Origin: an uncultured Eubacteriales bacterium
GTDB taxonomy: Bacteria > Bacillota > Clostridia > Oscillospirales > Acutalibacteraceae
DNA: 64,000 bases
NCBI GenBank assembly: GCA_934445015.1
Contig: CAKSDJ010000001.1
Coordinates: 18,686 to 82,685, forward strand
Direction: 5' to 3'
Below the pieces are notes generated by a model, which saw nothing but the letters and a program-made list of their open reading frames with translations, did not search any database and was not told the origin of the DNA. Each line of letters begins with the position of its first letter. Within the stretch, counting starts at the first letter, position 1. This document shows positions 35,314 through 44,092 of the stretch, one piece after another. The position numbers and the translations under genes are program-made.

Positions 35314-36128
35314 AATTTTTCTATGTCTGCCCCTTCTATTACAAAATTCTTTTCATATTCACCCAACAAAATGCTTGCCGTTTTTGCAAAGGCCGAGGTT
35401 TTGTCACTTACATAAAATTTATGTGACGGAACGGTTTTTCCGTCGTTAAGACTGTTTGATTTTTTAAGCGTTTCAAAAACTGCGCTCGCTGTTGAAACAC
35501 CCATATTTATGAGCGTTACACCGGTGCCTAAAACTTTTGATATTGCGTCTAAAAGCACGGGAAAATGCGTGCAGCCCAAAATAATTGTATCAACCTTTGC
35601 GTCTATCATAGGTTTAAGATAACGCCGCAAAGTCTCAAGCACTACGGAGTCGTTGCTGCCGGTCCATCCCTCTTCCACAAGAGATACAAGCAATGTTCCG
35701 CTTGACTCTGTTACCTCGGCATCGGGCAATAATTTAAGTATCTGATTTTTGTGAGCGCCGCTGCTTATTGTTGTGCTTGTAGCAAGCACACCGATTTTTT
35801 TGTTTTTTGTGGCGGCAACTGCCGCTTTTACGGAGTGCGAAACCACCTCTACAAACGGCACGGGCAATTGCTCTGCAGTGTCGGCTGCTACCGACGATAC
35901 CGTGCCGCAAGCCGCAACTATAAGTTTTACGTTGTGCGAAAGCAAAAAACGCTCATCCTGCAAGGCGTATTTACGTATAGTGTCACGACCCTTTGTGCCG
36001 TATGGCACACGACCAGTATCGCCGAAATAAACCACGTTTTCGCAGGGCAAAAGTTTTATTATTTCACGGGTAACCGTAAGGCCGCCGAGTCCCGAATCAA
36101 AAATACCGATAGCGCGATTATCCGCCAT
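35310..36128 (-). CDS. murI: glutamate racemase
   Basis: MurI supplies D-glutamate for peptidoglycan. The 272-residue product has GIFDSGLGGLTVTREI, FGDTGRVPYG, the first catalytic-cysteine motif VAACGTVSS and the second ILGCTHFPVL. The first motif is ACGT rather than the common ACNT, but both cysteines are present. ATG 36128 follows a G-rich SD (AAAGGGGGG); an in-frame ATG at 36146 lies before the SD and is rejected. It is the first gene of murI-ywiB-argS. Confidence 0.96.
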   Translation of the reverse strand: MADNRAIGIFDSGLGGLTVTREIIKLLPCENVVYFGDTGRVPYGTKGRDTIRKYALQDERFLLSHNVKLIVAACGTVSSVAADTAEQLPVPFVEVVSHSVKAAVAATKNKKIGVLATSTTISSGAHKNQILKLLPDAEVTESSGTLLVSLVEEGWTGSNDSVVLETLRRYLKPMIDAKVDTIILGCTHFPVLLDAISKVLGTGVTLINMGVSTASAVFETLKKSNSLNDGKTVPSHKFYVSDKTSAFAKTASILLGEYEKNFVIEGADIEKL

Positions 36129-36166
36129 AAACGGCCCCCCTTTCATAAACTATAAGTATTCATATT

Positions 36167-36195
36167 ATGATACCATATAATACTGTTTTTATCAA
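36167..36195 (-). promoter_or_regulatory. promoter of murI-ywiB-argS
   Basis: On the minus strand, TTGATA (36190-36195) and TATCAT (36167-36172) are separated by 17 bases, about 40 bases before the murI start. Confidence 0.65.
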
Positions 36196-36284
36196 GTGCT
36201 AATAATCCGCAATACTGACCAAAAATTTTTGCATTAAAGTTATTAATCGGACGGGGTCGAAGTGAAGAAATTGTTCTCGGACAA

Positions 36285-36310
36285 AAAAGCACCCGTTGTA
36301 CAACGGGTGC
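36285..36310 (-). terminator. terminator of ireB
   Basis: The perfect palindromic stem GCACCCGTTG/CAACGGGTGC (36289-36310) is followed on the minus strand by TTTTTT, 22 bases after the ireB stop. Confidence 0.93.
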
Positions 36311-36331
36311 AAATCAAACAGATAAATTATA

Positions 36332-36577
36332 TTATGCCGTAAGATAATAACGCACAAGCGATTGCAAAAGCGTGTCGCGGTCTATGCGGCGTATAAGATT
36401 GCGTGCGTTATTATGAGTGGTAATATACGTTGGGTCCTCAGAAAGAATATAGCCGACTATCTGATTGATAGGATTATAACCTTTCTCTTTTAAAGAGTCA
36501 TAAACTACCGTAAGAATTCTGCGAATCTCCTGCTCGGTTTGGTCACCGATTGAAAATGTCATTGTTTTGTCGTTCAT
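36332..36577 (-). CDS. ireB: IreB-family regulatory phosphoprotein (UPF0297)
   Basis: This 81-residue protein has the family pattern NDKTMTFSIGD, VYDSLKEKGYNPINQIVGYILSEDPTYIT and the ending RDTLLQSLVRYYL. IreB is a small cytoplasmic protein phosphorylated on threonines by the PASTA-domain kinase IreK and influences cephalosporin resistance in Enterococcus. ATG 36577 lies 6 bases after GAGGTG; the in-frame GTG at 36586 lies within the SD. It is monocistronic here; the usual partner alaS is not adjacent. Confidence 0.94.
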   Translation of the reverse strand: MNDKTMTFSIGDQTEQEIRRILTVVYDSLKEKGYNPINQIVGYILSEDPTYITTHNNARNLIRRIDRDTLLQSLVRYYLTA

Positions 36578-36613
36578 AATAAGCACCTCACTTAGTATTT
36601 TTTCTTTATAACT

Positions 36614-36642
36614 ATAATATACCTGCGTTTTAAAAAATTCAA
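36614..36642 (-). promoter_or_regulatory. promoter of ireB
   Basis: On the minus strand, TTGAAT (36637-36642) and TATTAT (36614-36619) have a 17-base spacer, about 35 bases before the start codon. Confidence 0.65.
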
Positions 36643-36682
36643 GAAAAATTTTAATAATTATTGCTTAATTTTTTATTAAGAT

Positions 36683-36710
36683 AAGACGGCAAATGAGGTT
36701 TTGCCGTCTT
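36683..36710 (-). terminator. terminator of pheST
   Basis: The stem AAGACGGCAAA/TTTTGCCGTCTT lies directly after the pheT stop; on the minus strand it is followed by a T/A-rich tail. Confidence 0.85.
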
Positions 36711-36716
36711 TCAAAA

Positions 36717-39107
36717 TTATTTGCGTAACTGGGCGCCCAATTTTTCAAGTTTTGATACAATTTTTGCGCTTGCTTCATCTATTTGCCTGTCTGTAAGGGT
36801 ACCCTCGCCCGAACGCAGCCACACACTGTAAGCAACGCTTTTTTTGCCCTCGGGTATTTGCGAGCCCTGATATACGTCAAACAGTTCTGCCTTTTCAAGC
36901 AATCTGCCGCCGCCGCTTATTATTGCCTTTTCCAAATCGCCTACCGGCACATCTGCGTCGCATAGCATAGCAAAATCACGCTCAACAGCCGGAAATTTAG
37001 GAAGCGGTTTATAGGTGGTTTTGCGCTTGTTTATTGCATAAAGCACATCAAATTTAATTTCGGCAACGTAAACGCGGCAATCGATGCCGTAATTTTCAGC
37101 CACTTTGGGATGAACCTCGCCGAGCACGCCGGCGGGCGTGTTGTTGGCAAGCACTTCTGCCTGACGGCCCGGATGTAAATACGGCTCTGTGCTCCTTTTA
37201 TACTGCGTATGTGCGCCGAACAAAATCATAAGTTCTTCAACAATGCCTTTAAGCGTAAAGAAATCCTCATCTTTGCCGTAAATGCCTATGCAAAGGGTAG
37301 GCAGCTCATCGGGTTGCTCTGTAAGCGGCAACGATTTAGGTATAAAGCGCTTGCTCTCTTCAAAAAATCTGCCGGCAGTTATTTTGCGGTTTATGTTGGT
37401 TGCCATAACATTGAGCATACTTGTTACAAGTTGAGTCCGCATAACCGAATACTCATCGCCCAAAGGATTGATAAGTTTTATTGCTTTTCTGCGCTCATCG
37501 TTTTCAGGCAGCAGCAACGTATCAAGCGCTCCCGATGATATAAACGAGTACGTGGCGGTTTCATTGCAGCCCATACCGCATAAAAGCGCTTTCATTTTGT
37601 CGGATTTAATGCGTGAAGGCAGTTTTTTGCCGCGAATCACATCGCCGCGCATAGGTGTGCCTACAATATGGTCATAACCGTATATACGCATAACCTCTTC
37701 GGCTATATCCGCCCTGCCCTCAATATCGTCGCGTATAGACGGAACCCTTACGGTAAGAACGCCGTTTTTTGCAACTGTTTCAAGACCGAGACTGTTTAAG
37801 ATCTCAACCATTTTTTCTTCGGGTATGCTGACGCCTAAAAGTCCGGTGACGCTTTCGGAGCTGACATTTAAAATTTTATCTTCGGGCAAGCCGAGATTTT
37901 TGTCAAGTGTGCCTTCTATAATGTCGCCGGCGTCAAGTTCGTATATAAGCTGCAGCGCGCGGTCCATAGCGAAACCGACGTTTATAATATCTACGCCCTT
38001 TTCAAAACGTCCGCTTGCCTCGGTGCGGATACCGAGCGAACGGCCTGTTTTACGCACGCTGTCGCGGCGGAATTTTGCCGCTTCAAGAAACAGATCCTTT
38101 GTATCGTCCTCGATTTCACTTTCTTTGCCGCCCATAATACCTGCAAGGCAAGACGGCTTTTCGCCGTCGGCTATAACCAGCATATCTGCGGTAAGCACAT
38201 AATCTTTGCCGTCAAGAGTGGTTATTTTTTCACCCTCACGTGCATTGCGGACAATTATTTTTTTATCTGCCAGATCATTATAATTGAATGCGTGCATAGG
38301 CTGACCGGTTTCAAGCATAACAAAATTTGTTATATCGACTATGTTGTTTATCGGTCGCATACCGGATGCGGTAATTGCCTTTTGCATCCACGCAGGTGAC
38401 GGTTTTATACGCAGGTTTTTAACAACCCTGCCTACATATCGGGGGCAAAGGTCATAATTCTGAACATCGACGTCTATATAATCTTTTATATTTTCGCCAA
38501 CGGTTTTATATGTCGGAACAGGCGGATGATATTTGCTTTTCAGAACTACCGAAGCCTCTTTTGCAACGCCCAAAAAGCAGTTGCAATCAGGGCGGTTTGC
38601 CGTAATCTTAAAATCTATAACATAATCGTCAAGACCTAAAACCTCACGCATATCGGTGCCCGGTGTCCACTCGTCTTTAAGTATCAGAATTCCGTAAACC
38701 GAGGCGCCTTCATAATCGTCTTCGGTAAGGCAAAGTTCTTCGCCGGAGCAAAGCATACCGTTAGATTCCGCGCCGCGCAGTTTGCCTGCCTTGATGTGCA
38801 TACCGCAGGGCAAGTCGCTGTTATCAAGCGCAGCCGGCACAAGGTCGCCCTCTTTAATATTCTGAGCGCCGGTAACAATCTGCACCGTTTTACCGCCGCC
38901 TATATCCATTTGACAAATCTGCAAGTGGTCGCTGTCGGTATGGGGTTCGATTTTTAAAATACGTGCCGCAACAACGTTTTTAATATTTTCGCCCTCGGCC
39001 TCAATGCTTTCTACCTCAAATCCCGCCATAACCATACGGTCGCACAGTTCATTTACGGGAACATTTATATCTACATAATTTTTTAACGCTTTAAGTGAAA
39101 TTTTCAT
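36717..39107 (-). CDS. pheT: phenylalanyl-tRNA synthetase beta subunit
   Basis: The 796-residue product has the N-terminal EMAP-II-like tRNA-binding domain (about 40-150), the B3/B4 editing domain, B5, the catalytic-like core and the C-terminal ferredoxin-like anticodon-binding domain (FPAVERDFAMLCDADVPVGDLEKAI). Length is normal. It pairs with PheS as a heterotetramer. The gene follows pheS by 15 bases and both are under the T-box leader. Confidence 0.97.
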   Translation of the reverse strand: MKISLKALKNYVDINVPVNELCDRMVMAGFEVESIEAEGENIKNVVAARILKIEPHTDSDHLQICQMDIGGGKTVQIVTGAQNIKEGDLVPAALDNSDLPCGMHIKAGKLRGAESNGMLCSGEELCLTEDDYEGASVYGILILKDEWTPGTDMREVLGLDDYVIDFKITANRPDCNCFLGVAKEASVVLKSKYHPPVPTYKTVGENIKDYIDVDVQNYDLCPRYVGRVVKNLRIKPSPAWMQKAITASGMRPINNIVDITNFVMLETGQPMHAFNYNDLADKKIIVRNAREGEKITTLDGKDYVLTADMLVIADGEKPSCLAGIMGGKESEIEDDTKDLFLEAAKFRRDSVRKTGRSLGIRTEASGRFEKGVDIINVGFAMDRALQLIYELDAGDIIEGTLDKNLGLPEDKILNVSSESVTGLLGVSIPEEKMVEILNSLGLETVAKNGVLTVRVPSIRDDIEGRADIAEEVMRIYGYDHIVGTPMRGDVIRGKKLPSRIKSDKMKALLCGMGCNETATYSFISSGALDTLLLPENDERRKAIKLINPLGDEYSVMRTQLVTSMLNVMATNINRKITAGRFFEESKRFIPKSLPLTEQPDELPTLCIGIYGKDEDFFTLKGIVEELMILFGAHTQYKRSTEPYLHPGRQAEVLANNTPAGVLGEVHPKVAENYGIDCRVYVAEIKFDVLYAINKRKTTYKPLPKFPAVERDFAMLCDADVPVGDLEKAIISGGGRLLEKAELFDVYQGSQIPEGKKSVAYSVWLRSGEGTLTDRQIDEASAKIVSKLEKLGAQLRK

Positions 39108-39122
39108 ATTGTTACCCCCTTA

Positions 39123-40142
39123 TCAGAACTGGTCAAGAAAACGCTTGTCGTTTTCAAAAAGCAGACGAATATCGCTTATTTTATAACGGGTCGTTGTAAG
39201 TCGGTCAAGACCTATACCGAATGCAAATCCGCTGTAAACCTCAGGGTCAATACCGCACGAACGCAATACATTGGGATGTACCATACCCGCACCAAGAATT
39301 TCTATCCAGCCGGCTCCCTTGCATACGCGGCAACCCTTGCCGCCGCACTCACTGCAGGAAACGTCAACTTCAACCGAAGGCTCCGTAAACGGGAAGAACG
39401 ACGGGCGGAATTTTACCTTTGTTTCAGGGCCGTAAATTTCATGTGCAAACTGTTCAAGCACACCTTTTAAATCGCACATTGTAATGCCTTTGTCAACAAC
39501 AAGCCCCTCTATTTGATGGAACACGGGCGAATGGGTCGCGTCAACCTCATCCGCACGGAAAACACGGCCCGGACAAATGACGCGGATAGGCGGTTTACGC
39601 GTTTCCATAGTCCTTATCTGAGCAGCTGAGGTCTGCGTGCGGAGCAGCAGATTTTCAGCCAGATAAAACGTATCCTGCATATCGCGTGCGGGGTGGTCGG
39701 CAGGCACGTTAAGGCATTCAAAATTATAGTGGTCGGTTTCAACCTCTGGTCCGTCTACAACGTCAAATCCCATAGATTGAAAAATATCTATCATATCGTT
39801 AAGAACAATGTTAAGCGGATGCAGTTTACCGGGTTTTGACACCTTTGCCGGCATTGTTATGTCTATGGTTTCTTTTTGCAGTTTGAATTCTGTTGCTTTG
39901 GCGTTCATTTCTCGTATTTTTTCGCCGAGAGCCGCGTCAACCTCATTTTTAACACTGTTTACAAGCTGACCCATAACCGGTCTTTGCTCAGCCGCAAGCG
40001 AGCCCATCATTTTTAAAAGCGCCGTAAGACCGCCTTTTTTTCCGAGGTATTTCACCCTGATGTTTTCACAGTCTTCGCCGTTTTCGGCGGCAGATATTGC
40101 CGCAAGTGCCTCGGCCTTGATCTGTTCAAGTTTTTCCTTCAT
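39123..40142 (-). CDS. pheS: phenylalanyl-tRNA synthetase alpha subunit
   Basis: This catalytic subunit has 339 residues. It has the N-terminal coiled coil, the class II motifs with FDVVDGPEVETDHYNFECLNVP, HQIEGLVVD, FRPSFFPFTEPSVEVDV, and the end GIGLDRLTTTRYKISDIR. A zinc-ribbon-like CSECGGKGCRVC insert is present near the C-terminal third, as in many Firmicutes PheS. SD AAGGAGA precedes the ATG. Confidence 0.97.
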   Translation of the reverse strand: MKEKLEQIKAEALAAISAAENGEDCENIRVKYLGKKGGLTALLKMMGSLAAEQRPVMGQLVNSVKNEVDAALGEKIREMNAKATEFKLQKETIDITMPAKVSKPGKLHPLNIVLNDMIDIFQSMGFDVVDGPEVETDHYNFECLNVPADHPARDMQDTFYLAENLLLRTQTSAAQIRTMETRKPPIRVICPGRVFRADEVDATHSPVFHQIEGLVVDKGITMCDLKGVLEQFAHEIYGPETKVKFRPSFFPFTEPSVEVDVSCSECGGKGCRVCKGAGWIEILGAGMVHPNVLRSCGIDPEVYSGFAFGIGLDRLTTTRYKISDIRLLFENDKRFLDQF

Positions 40143-40208
40143 AATCTGTCTCCTTTTCGGTATGTTTTTTGCCCGTAAATGATTTAGAACATTTTAAACG
40201 TGTTTAAA

Positions 40209-40470
40209 TACAAAAAGACTCCGCCCCGATAAACAGGGCGAAGTCTGTAAAAACGACTCCGCGGTACCACCCGCATTTTCGCTCAAAGAGCAAACACTCT
40301 TTTCGGTCTGTAACGGAACCGACTGCCCGTTAACGCTTACTTTTTTGTTCGGCGTTACTGCTCAAAAGGGAACTTCAAACTACGGCAAAATAGGTTGCTT
40401 ACAGCCTGCGGCAAACCCTCTCTTAAAATTGCGGATAGTTCTACTTTTCTTTATCAGCGCATTTATCAAC
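40209..40470 (-). promoter_or_regulatory. T-box leader of pheST, probably tRNA-Phe responsive
   Basis: On the minus strand the leader contains the T-box core GGGTGGTACCGCGG (complement of 40259-40272), followed by the terminator stem GACTTCGCCC/GGGGCGGAGTC (40217-40245) and a T run. A specifier candidate TTC (40370-40372), in the sequence AGTTCCCTTTTGAGC, would read phenylalanine, in agreement with the gene downstream. Stem I begins near 40460. Uncharged tRNA-Phe is expected to stabilise the antiterminator. Confidence 0.93.
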
Positions 40471-40476
40471 AAACAA

Positions 40477-40504
40477 ATTATAACACAGTTTTTAAAAAAT
40501 GCAA
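40477..40504 (-). promoter_or_regulatory. promoter of the pheST T-box transcript
   Basis: On the minus strand, TTGCAT (40499-40504) and consensus TATAAT (40477-40482) have a 16-base spacer, immediately upstream of the T-box stem I. Confidence 0.8.
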
Positions 40505-40520
40505 GTGTTTTTTGCCTAAG

Positions 40521-40590
40521 CAGGCACTTTGCAAAAAACAAACGCAGGCAAGGCCTTAAAAGCATATAAACAGGCACTTTGCGTTTTTAC
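40521..40590 (-). terminator. imperfect hairpin and 12-bp direct repeat after rsmA
   Basis: The sequence CAGGCACTTTGC occurs at 40521-40532 and again at 40571-40582. On the minus strand, AACGCA (near 40588) can pair with TGCGTT (near 40543), followed by TGTTTTTT, giving a plausible but imperfect terminator for rsmA. The repeat itself has no known role. Confidence 0.4.
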
Positions 40591-40631
40591 CATACACCTT
40601 ACTGTGTTTGCAAAATACGCGCGCTTCACAC

Positions 40632-41477
40632 TCAAAGCGCATTTGAAAGGTCCGCCAATTGCTCCATAGTGAGTGCTTCACCGCGAACGGTTTCGGGTAT
40701 TTTGGCGGTTTCAAGCGCTTTGCGCAGAATATCCTTTTCAACGCCCAAAGTATTGCATAAAGTATTGATAAGTATTTTTCGCCGCTGTGCAAAACACGCT
40801 TTTACAATTTTAAAAAACAGTTTTTCATCTTTAACATTTACGGGGCTGTTTTTTCTGAGCGTAAGTTTTATAACCGCCGAATCAACATTAGGCGGCGGCA
40901 TAAAAAATGTTCGCGGAACATTAAACAGCAATTCGGCACACGCATAATAATTTACCGCAACGGTAACCGCGCCGGCAGCGCGTGTACCCACGGCGGCACA
41001 AAGGCGGTCGGCTGCCTCTTTTTGCACCATAACCGCAATAGTGTTTATCGGCAAACGGCTTTCAAGCAACATCATAATAACGGGCGACGTAATATAATAA
41101 GGCAGGTTTGCGCATACATTTATTATATCGCAATCGCAAAACTCATCTTCAAACAGTTTTTTAAGGTCGGTTTTGAGTATATCGCCCCATATAATTTTTA
41201 CGTTTTCACAATCGGATACTGTTTGACCCAGCACAGGCTTGAGCCGTTCGTCAAGTTCTACCGAAACAACCTTTTTGCAGTTTTGCGACAGTTGCGCCGT
41301 AAGCACGCCGGCTCCGGGGCCTATTTCAAGCACGCCCGTGTTTTCACCTGCAACGGCGGCAGCCATTCGCGGACAGACCGTGTCATCGGTCAAAAAATTT
41401 TGCCCCAATGATTTTTTAAATGAAAAACCCTGACCTTCAAGCAGGGTCCTTAAATCTTTTTTATCCGAAATTTTCAA
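40632..41477 (-). CDS. rsmA: 16S rRNA (adenine1518/1519) dimethyltransferase RsmA/KsgA
   Basis: RsmA dimethylates two adenines near the 3' end of 16S rRNA during small-subunit assembly. The 281-residue product has FSFKKSLGQNFL, SAM-binding EIGPGAGVLT, and the catalytic NLPYYITSP. A TTG start at 41477 is preferred: GGGTGAT lies just upstream and it gives the usual about 30 residues before GQNF. The frame is open to 41588 and an ATG at 41513 exists, but without a good SD. Confidence 0.95.
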   Translation of the reverse strand: MKISDKKDLRTLLEGQGFSFKKSLGQNFLTDDTVCPRMAAAVAGENTGVLEIGPGAGVLTAQLSQNCKKVVSVELDERLKPVLGQTVSDCENVKIIWGDILKTDLKKLFEDEFCDCDIINVCANLPYYITSPVIMMLLESRLPINTIAVMVQKEAADRLCAAVGTRAAGAVTVAVNYYACAELLFNVPRTFFMPPPNVDSAVIKLTLRKNSPVNVKDEKLFFKIVKACFAQRRKILINTLCNTLGVEKDILRKALETAKIPETVRGEALTMEQLADLSNAL

Positions 41478-41552
41478 TCTATCACCCGTTTTGCGTTGTT
41501 TTGTATAAATCATTATATAAAATACCGGCACTTCTTTCAAGAAATTTTTTAG

Positions 41553-41581
41553 ATGACAAACCGGAATATTTGTGTTATAAT
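41553..41581 (+). promoter_or_regulatory. promoter of the 41619-43339 pair
   Basis: -35 ATGACA (41553-41558, one mismatch to TTGACA) and consensus -10 TATAAT (41576-41581) are separated by 17 bases. Confidence 0.7.
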
Positions 41582-41618
41582 GATACAAATAAAAAATTTT
41601 TGGATGTGTTTATTTAAA

Positions 41619-42368
41619 ATGGATAACAGATACTTAAAAAACGTAATCGGCGAAATGCAACCTTTTTTTGATGAAAACGGCTTTAAGCCCGACTCAAACG
41701 GCGTATATAAAAGCGATAAAAAAGCGGTTGCGGTTGAATACGACGACGAAAAACAGATGTATATTTTAAAAACCGGCGATATAAATGACGACGGCGGTTT
41801 TGAGTTGGAGCAATCGGACGCATGGCTTTTTGACGACAGCCAGAACGAATCCGACGCCGCATCGGTAGGCGTAGGATTTGTGTCAACTTTAAGATCTTTG
41901 CTTGGTATTAAAAGCACCCGTTCACGCGCGGCAGCAAGCGCGGTTGACCTGCCTACGGTTTCAAAAGACGGCAATTACAACATAACCGCGTTTACCAAAA
42001 AGGTTCTTGATGTTTTTCCGTCGCTTAAAGACGATTACAAAGAACATATAGCGGTTTACGGCAATTTTTTGTACCTTAACTTTTTCGGTGAAAAACTTGT
42101 TCCGCAAATAAAAACCGTTCTTAAAGAGAATAATAAAAAAGCGGTCAAAAAACTTTTTGACGTATTACAAAACGGATATTTGCAGGGCGACCGCGACACT
42201 GTTAACACAATAGTTGCCGTTACGGCAGCCGCCTGTGTAAACGATGATGAGTTAAAGGCAAATGCCGTTGCCGCACTCGGCGACAACACCCACTTTGCCG
42301 AGGCGTTCACACAGTTTATACCCGTAATTCTTTCAAACAAAAAATTAAAAGCAGCCTTAATAAAATAA
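41619..42368 (+). CDS. unknown cytoplasmic protein upstream of an SPFH protein
   Basis: Not recognised. The 249-residue product starts with a compact alpha/beta domain (about 1-65, RYLKNVIGEMQPFFDENGFKP, then VAVEYDDEKQMYILKTGD), then a Ser/Ala-rich linker (about 85-110), then a helical region (about 120-245) rich in Lys, Asn and Ala. There are no signal peptide or membrane helices. The chosen ATG (41619) gives a natural start; an ATG at 41604 is possible and no strong SD decides. It is 20 bases upstream of the SPFH gene on the same transcript, implying a shared membrane-associated role. Confidence 0.6.
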   Translation: MDNRYLKNVIGEMQPFFDENGFKPDSNGVYKSDKKAVAVEYDDEKQMYILKTGDINDDGGFELEQSDAWLFDDSQNESDAASVGVGFVSTLRSLLGIKSTRSRAAASAVDLPTVSKDGNYNITAFTKKVLDVFPSLKDDYKEHIAVYGNFLYLNFFGEKLVPQIKTVLKENNKKAVKKLFDVLQNGYLQGDRDTVNTIVAVTAAACVNDDELKANAVAALGDNTHFAEAFTQFIPVILSNKKLKAALIK

Positions 42369-42388
42369 ACTTTTAAAGGATGATTTTT

Positions 42389-43339
42389 ATGGAATTTATT
42401 TTTATTCCTATCGCTGTTGCAGTGCTGTTGCTCATAATGTGCAACGTTCGCATTGTTCCGCAGGCGACTCAGTTTGTAATCGAGTTTTTGGGCAAATACA
42501 AATGCACCTGGGATGCCGGTATCCACGTAAAAGTTCCGTTTCTTGAGCGTGTAGCCGCGCGCATTACGCTTAAAGAGCAGGTTATGGACTCGCCGCCGCA
42601 ACCCGTTATCACCAAGGATAACGTTACAATGCAAATCGACACTGTTGTGTTTTTTCGCATATTTGACGCAAAACTTTACACCTACGGCGTTGTAAACCCC
42701 GTTAAGGCGCTTGAAAACCTTACGGCTACCACACTGCGTAACATTGTAGGCGAAATGGAACTTGACGGCACCCTCACTTCAAGAGATATAATAAACTCAA
42801 AAATGGCGGTTATTCTTGACGAGGCGACCGACCAATGGGGTATGAAAGTAAGTCGCGTTGAGCTTAAAAATATTATTCCGCCTGCCGAAATTCAAAACGC
42901 TATGGAAAAGCAAATGAAAGCCGAACGCGACCGCCGTGAAACGCTTTTACAGGCTGAGGGCCACAAAGCCGCTGCCATTACAAGAGCAGAAGGCGATAAA
43001 CAGGCTATGATTCTGGCTGCCGAAGGCGAGCGTGACGCACGCATAGCAAGGGCAGAGGGCGAGGCCAAAGCAATATATTTATCAAAAAAAGCCGAGGCAG
43101 ACGGTCTTGCAGCACTTAAAAACGCAGGCGTTGACGCCGCCGTGTTAGAACTAAAAAAATACGAGGCGCTTGTTAATATGTCAAACGGCACCGCGGCAAA
43201 ACTTATAATTCCCACCGACGCCGTAAACACCGTTACAAACAACGCCATCTTCAACGAAACGACAGGACTCGGCGATAACACAAAGTCTGCGCCCAAACCA
43301 AAACCCACACCCAAACACGACGAGTGTTGTGACGAATAA
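42389..43339 (+). CDS. SPFH/band 7 (stomatin-like) membrane protein
   Basis: The 316-residue product has a single N-terminal membrane helix (about 3-18). The band 7 domain follows (RIVPQATQFVIEFLGKYKCTWDAGIHVKVPF, RDIINSKMAVILDEATDQWG). A long coiled coil comes next, with repeats EGDKQAMILAAEGERDARIARAEGEAKA, and a Pro/Lys tail ending CCDE. Such proteins form oligomeric membrane microdomain scaffolds, often with an NfeD protein, absent here. ATG 42389 follows AAAGGA by 8 bases. Confidence 0.93.
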   Translation: MEFIFIPIAVAVLLLIMCNVRIVPQATQFVIEFLGKYKCTWDAGIHVKVPFLERVAARITLKEQVMDSPPQPVITKDNVTMQIDTVVFFRIFDAKLYTYGVVNPVKALENLTATTLRNIVGEMELDGTLTSRDIINSKMAVILDEATDQWGMKVSRVELKNIIPPAEIQNAMEKQMKAERDRRETLLQAEGHKAAAITRAEGDKQAMILAAEGERDARIARAEGEAKAIYLSKKAEADGLAALKNAGVDAAVLELKKYEALVNMSNGTAAKLIIPTDAVNTVTNNAIFNETTGLGDNTKSAPKPKPTPKHDECCDE

Positions 43340-43353
43340 TCTTTGATTTTATT

Positions 43354-43386
43354 GAGGTATCTGTTTTATCGGATACCTCTTTTTTA
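43354..43386 (+). terminator. terminator of the SPFH gene
   Basis: The stem GAGGTATC/GATACCTC (43354-43379) is followed by a T run, 15 bases after the stop. Confidence 0.9.
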
Positions 43387-43449
43387 TCAAATGTCGCTGC
43401 CCTACATTTGTTTTTTAAAGGCAGTCCGCATTTTAACACGGCGCTTATA

Positions 43450-43496
43450 TAAAAAATCAGAACAGGTACAGAGTTGTTCCGCGCCTGTTCTGCAAT
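43450..43496 (-). terminator. terminator of perR-rbr
   Basis: The stem CAGAACAGG/CCTGTTCTG (43459-43494) is followed on the minus strand by a T-rich tail, about 25 bases after the rubrerythrin stop. Confidence 0.8.
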
Positions 43497-43520
43497 CAAA
43501 GATTTATTTTGACTTTTCTG

Positions 43521-44063
43521 TTATTTAAAATATCTGCCGAGTAAGCCCTCAAACGCTCTGCCGTGGCGGGCTTCGTCGCGTGCCATTTCATGAACTGTAT
43601 CGTGAATTGCATCAAGGCCGAGTTCTTTTGCAAGTTTTGCAAGTTCAAATTTGCCCTTTGTTGCACCGTTTTCGGCATCAACGCGCATTTCAAGATTTTT
43701 CTTTGTTGAATCGGTAATTACTTCACCCAAAAGTTCTGCAAATTTTGCTGCGTGTTCAGCCTCCTCAAAAGCGGCCTTTTCCCAATAGAGTCCGATTTCG
43801 GGATAACCTTCACGGTGGGCAACACGTGCCATTGCAAGGTACATACCGACTTCGCTGCACTCGCCGTTAAAGTTTTCACGCAGACCGTCGATTATTCTTT
43901 GGTCAACGCCCTTTGCAACACCCACAATATGCTCTGCTGCCCATGATTTTTCACCCGACTGCTCTGCAAACTTACTTGCAGGCGCATGGCAGATAGGGCA
44001 CTCTGCCGGTGCTTCTTCACCTTCATAAACATAACCGCAAACTAAACATACAAACTTTTTCAT
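43521..44063 (-). CDS. rubrerythrin with N-terminal rubredoxin domain (reverse rubrerythrin type)
   Basis: The 180-residue product starts with the rubredoxin-like iron site [10 protein letters not shown] (about residues 5-14) and CPICHAP, then the ferritin-like di-iron domain with Glu/His pairs ([52 protein letters not shown]). The order rubredoxin then ferritin is that of reverse rubrerythrins, which reduce hydrogen peroxide in anaerobes. ATG 44063 follows GGAGGT by 8 bases. It is 29 bases downstream of perR, a fitting peroxide-stress target. Confidence 0.95.
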   Translation of the reverse strand: MKKFVCLVCGYVYEGEEAPAECPICHAPASKFAEQSGEKSWAAEHIVGVAKGVDQRIIDGLRENFNGECSEVGMYLAMARVAHREGYPEIGLYWEKAAFEEAEHAAKFAELLGEVITDSTKKNLEMRVDAENGATKGKFELAKLAKELGLDAIHDTVHEMARDEARHGRAFEGLLGRYFK

Positions 44064-44092
44064 AACTTTTACCTCCAAGAATTTTTTTAATT

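Noticed and set aside
40521..40582. CRISPR-like array (12-bp direct repeat)
   Set aside because: Only two short copies 50 bp apart, part of a likely terminator region; no spacer pattern and no cas genes in the window.
42056..42634. Minus-strand 192-codon ORF
   Set aside because: Antisense to the 41619-42368 and SPFH genes; the SPFH frame is strongly supported and the minus frame has no recognisable motif.
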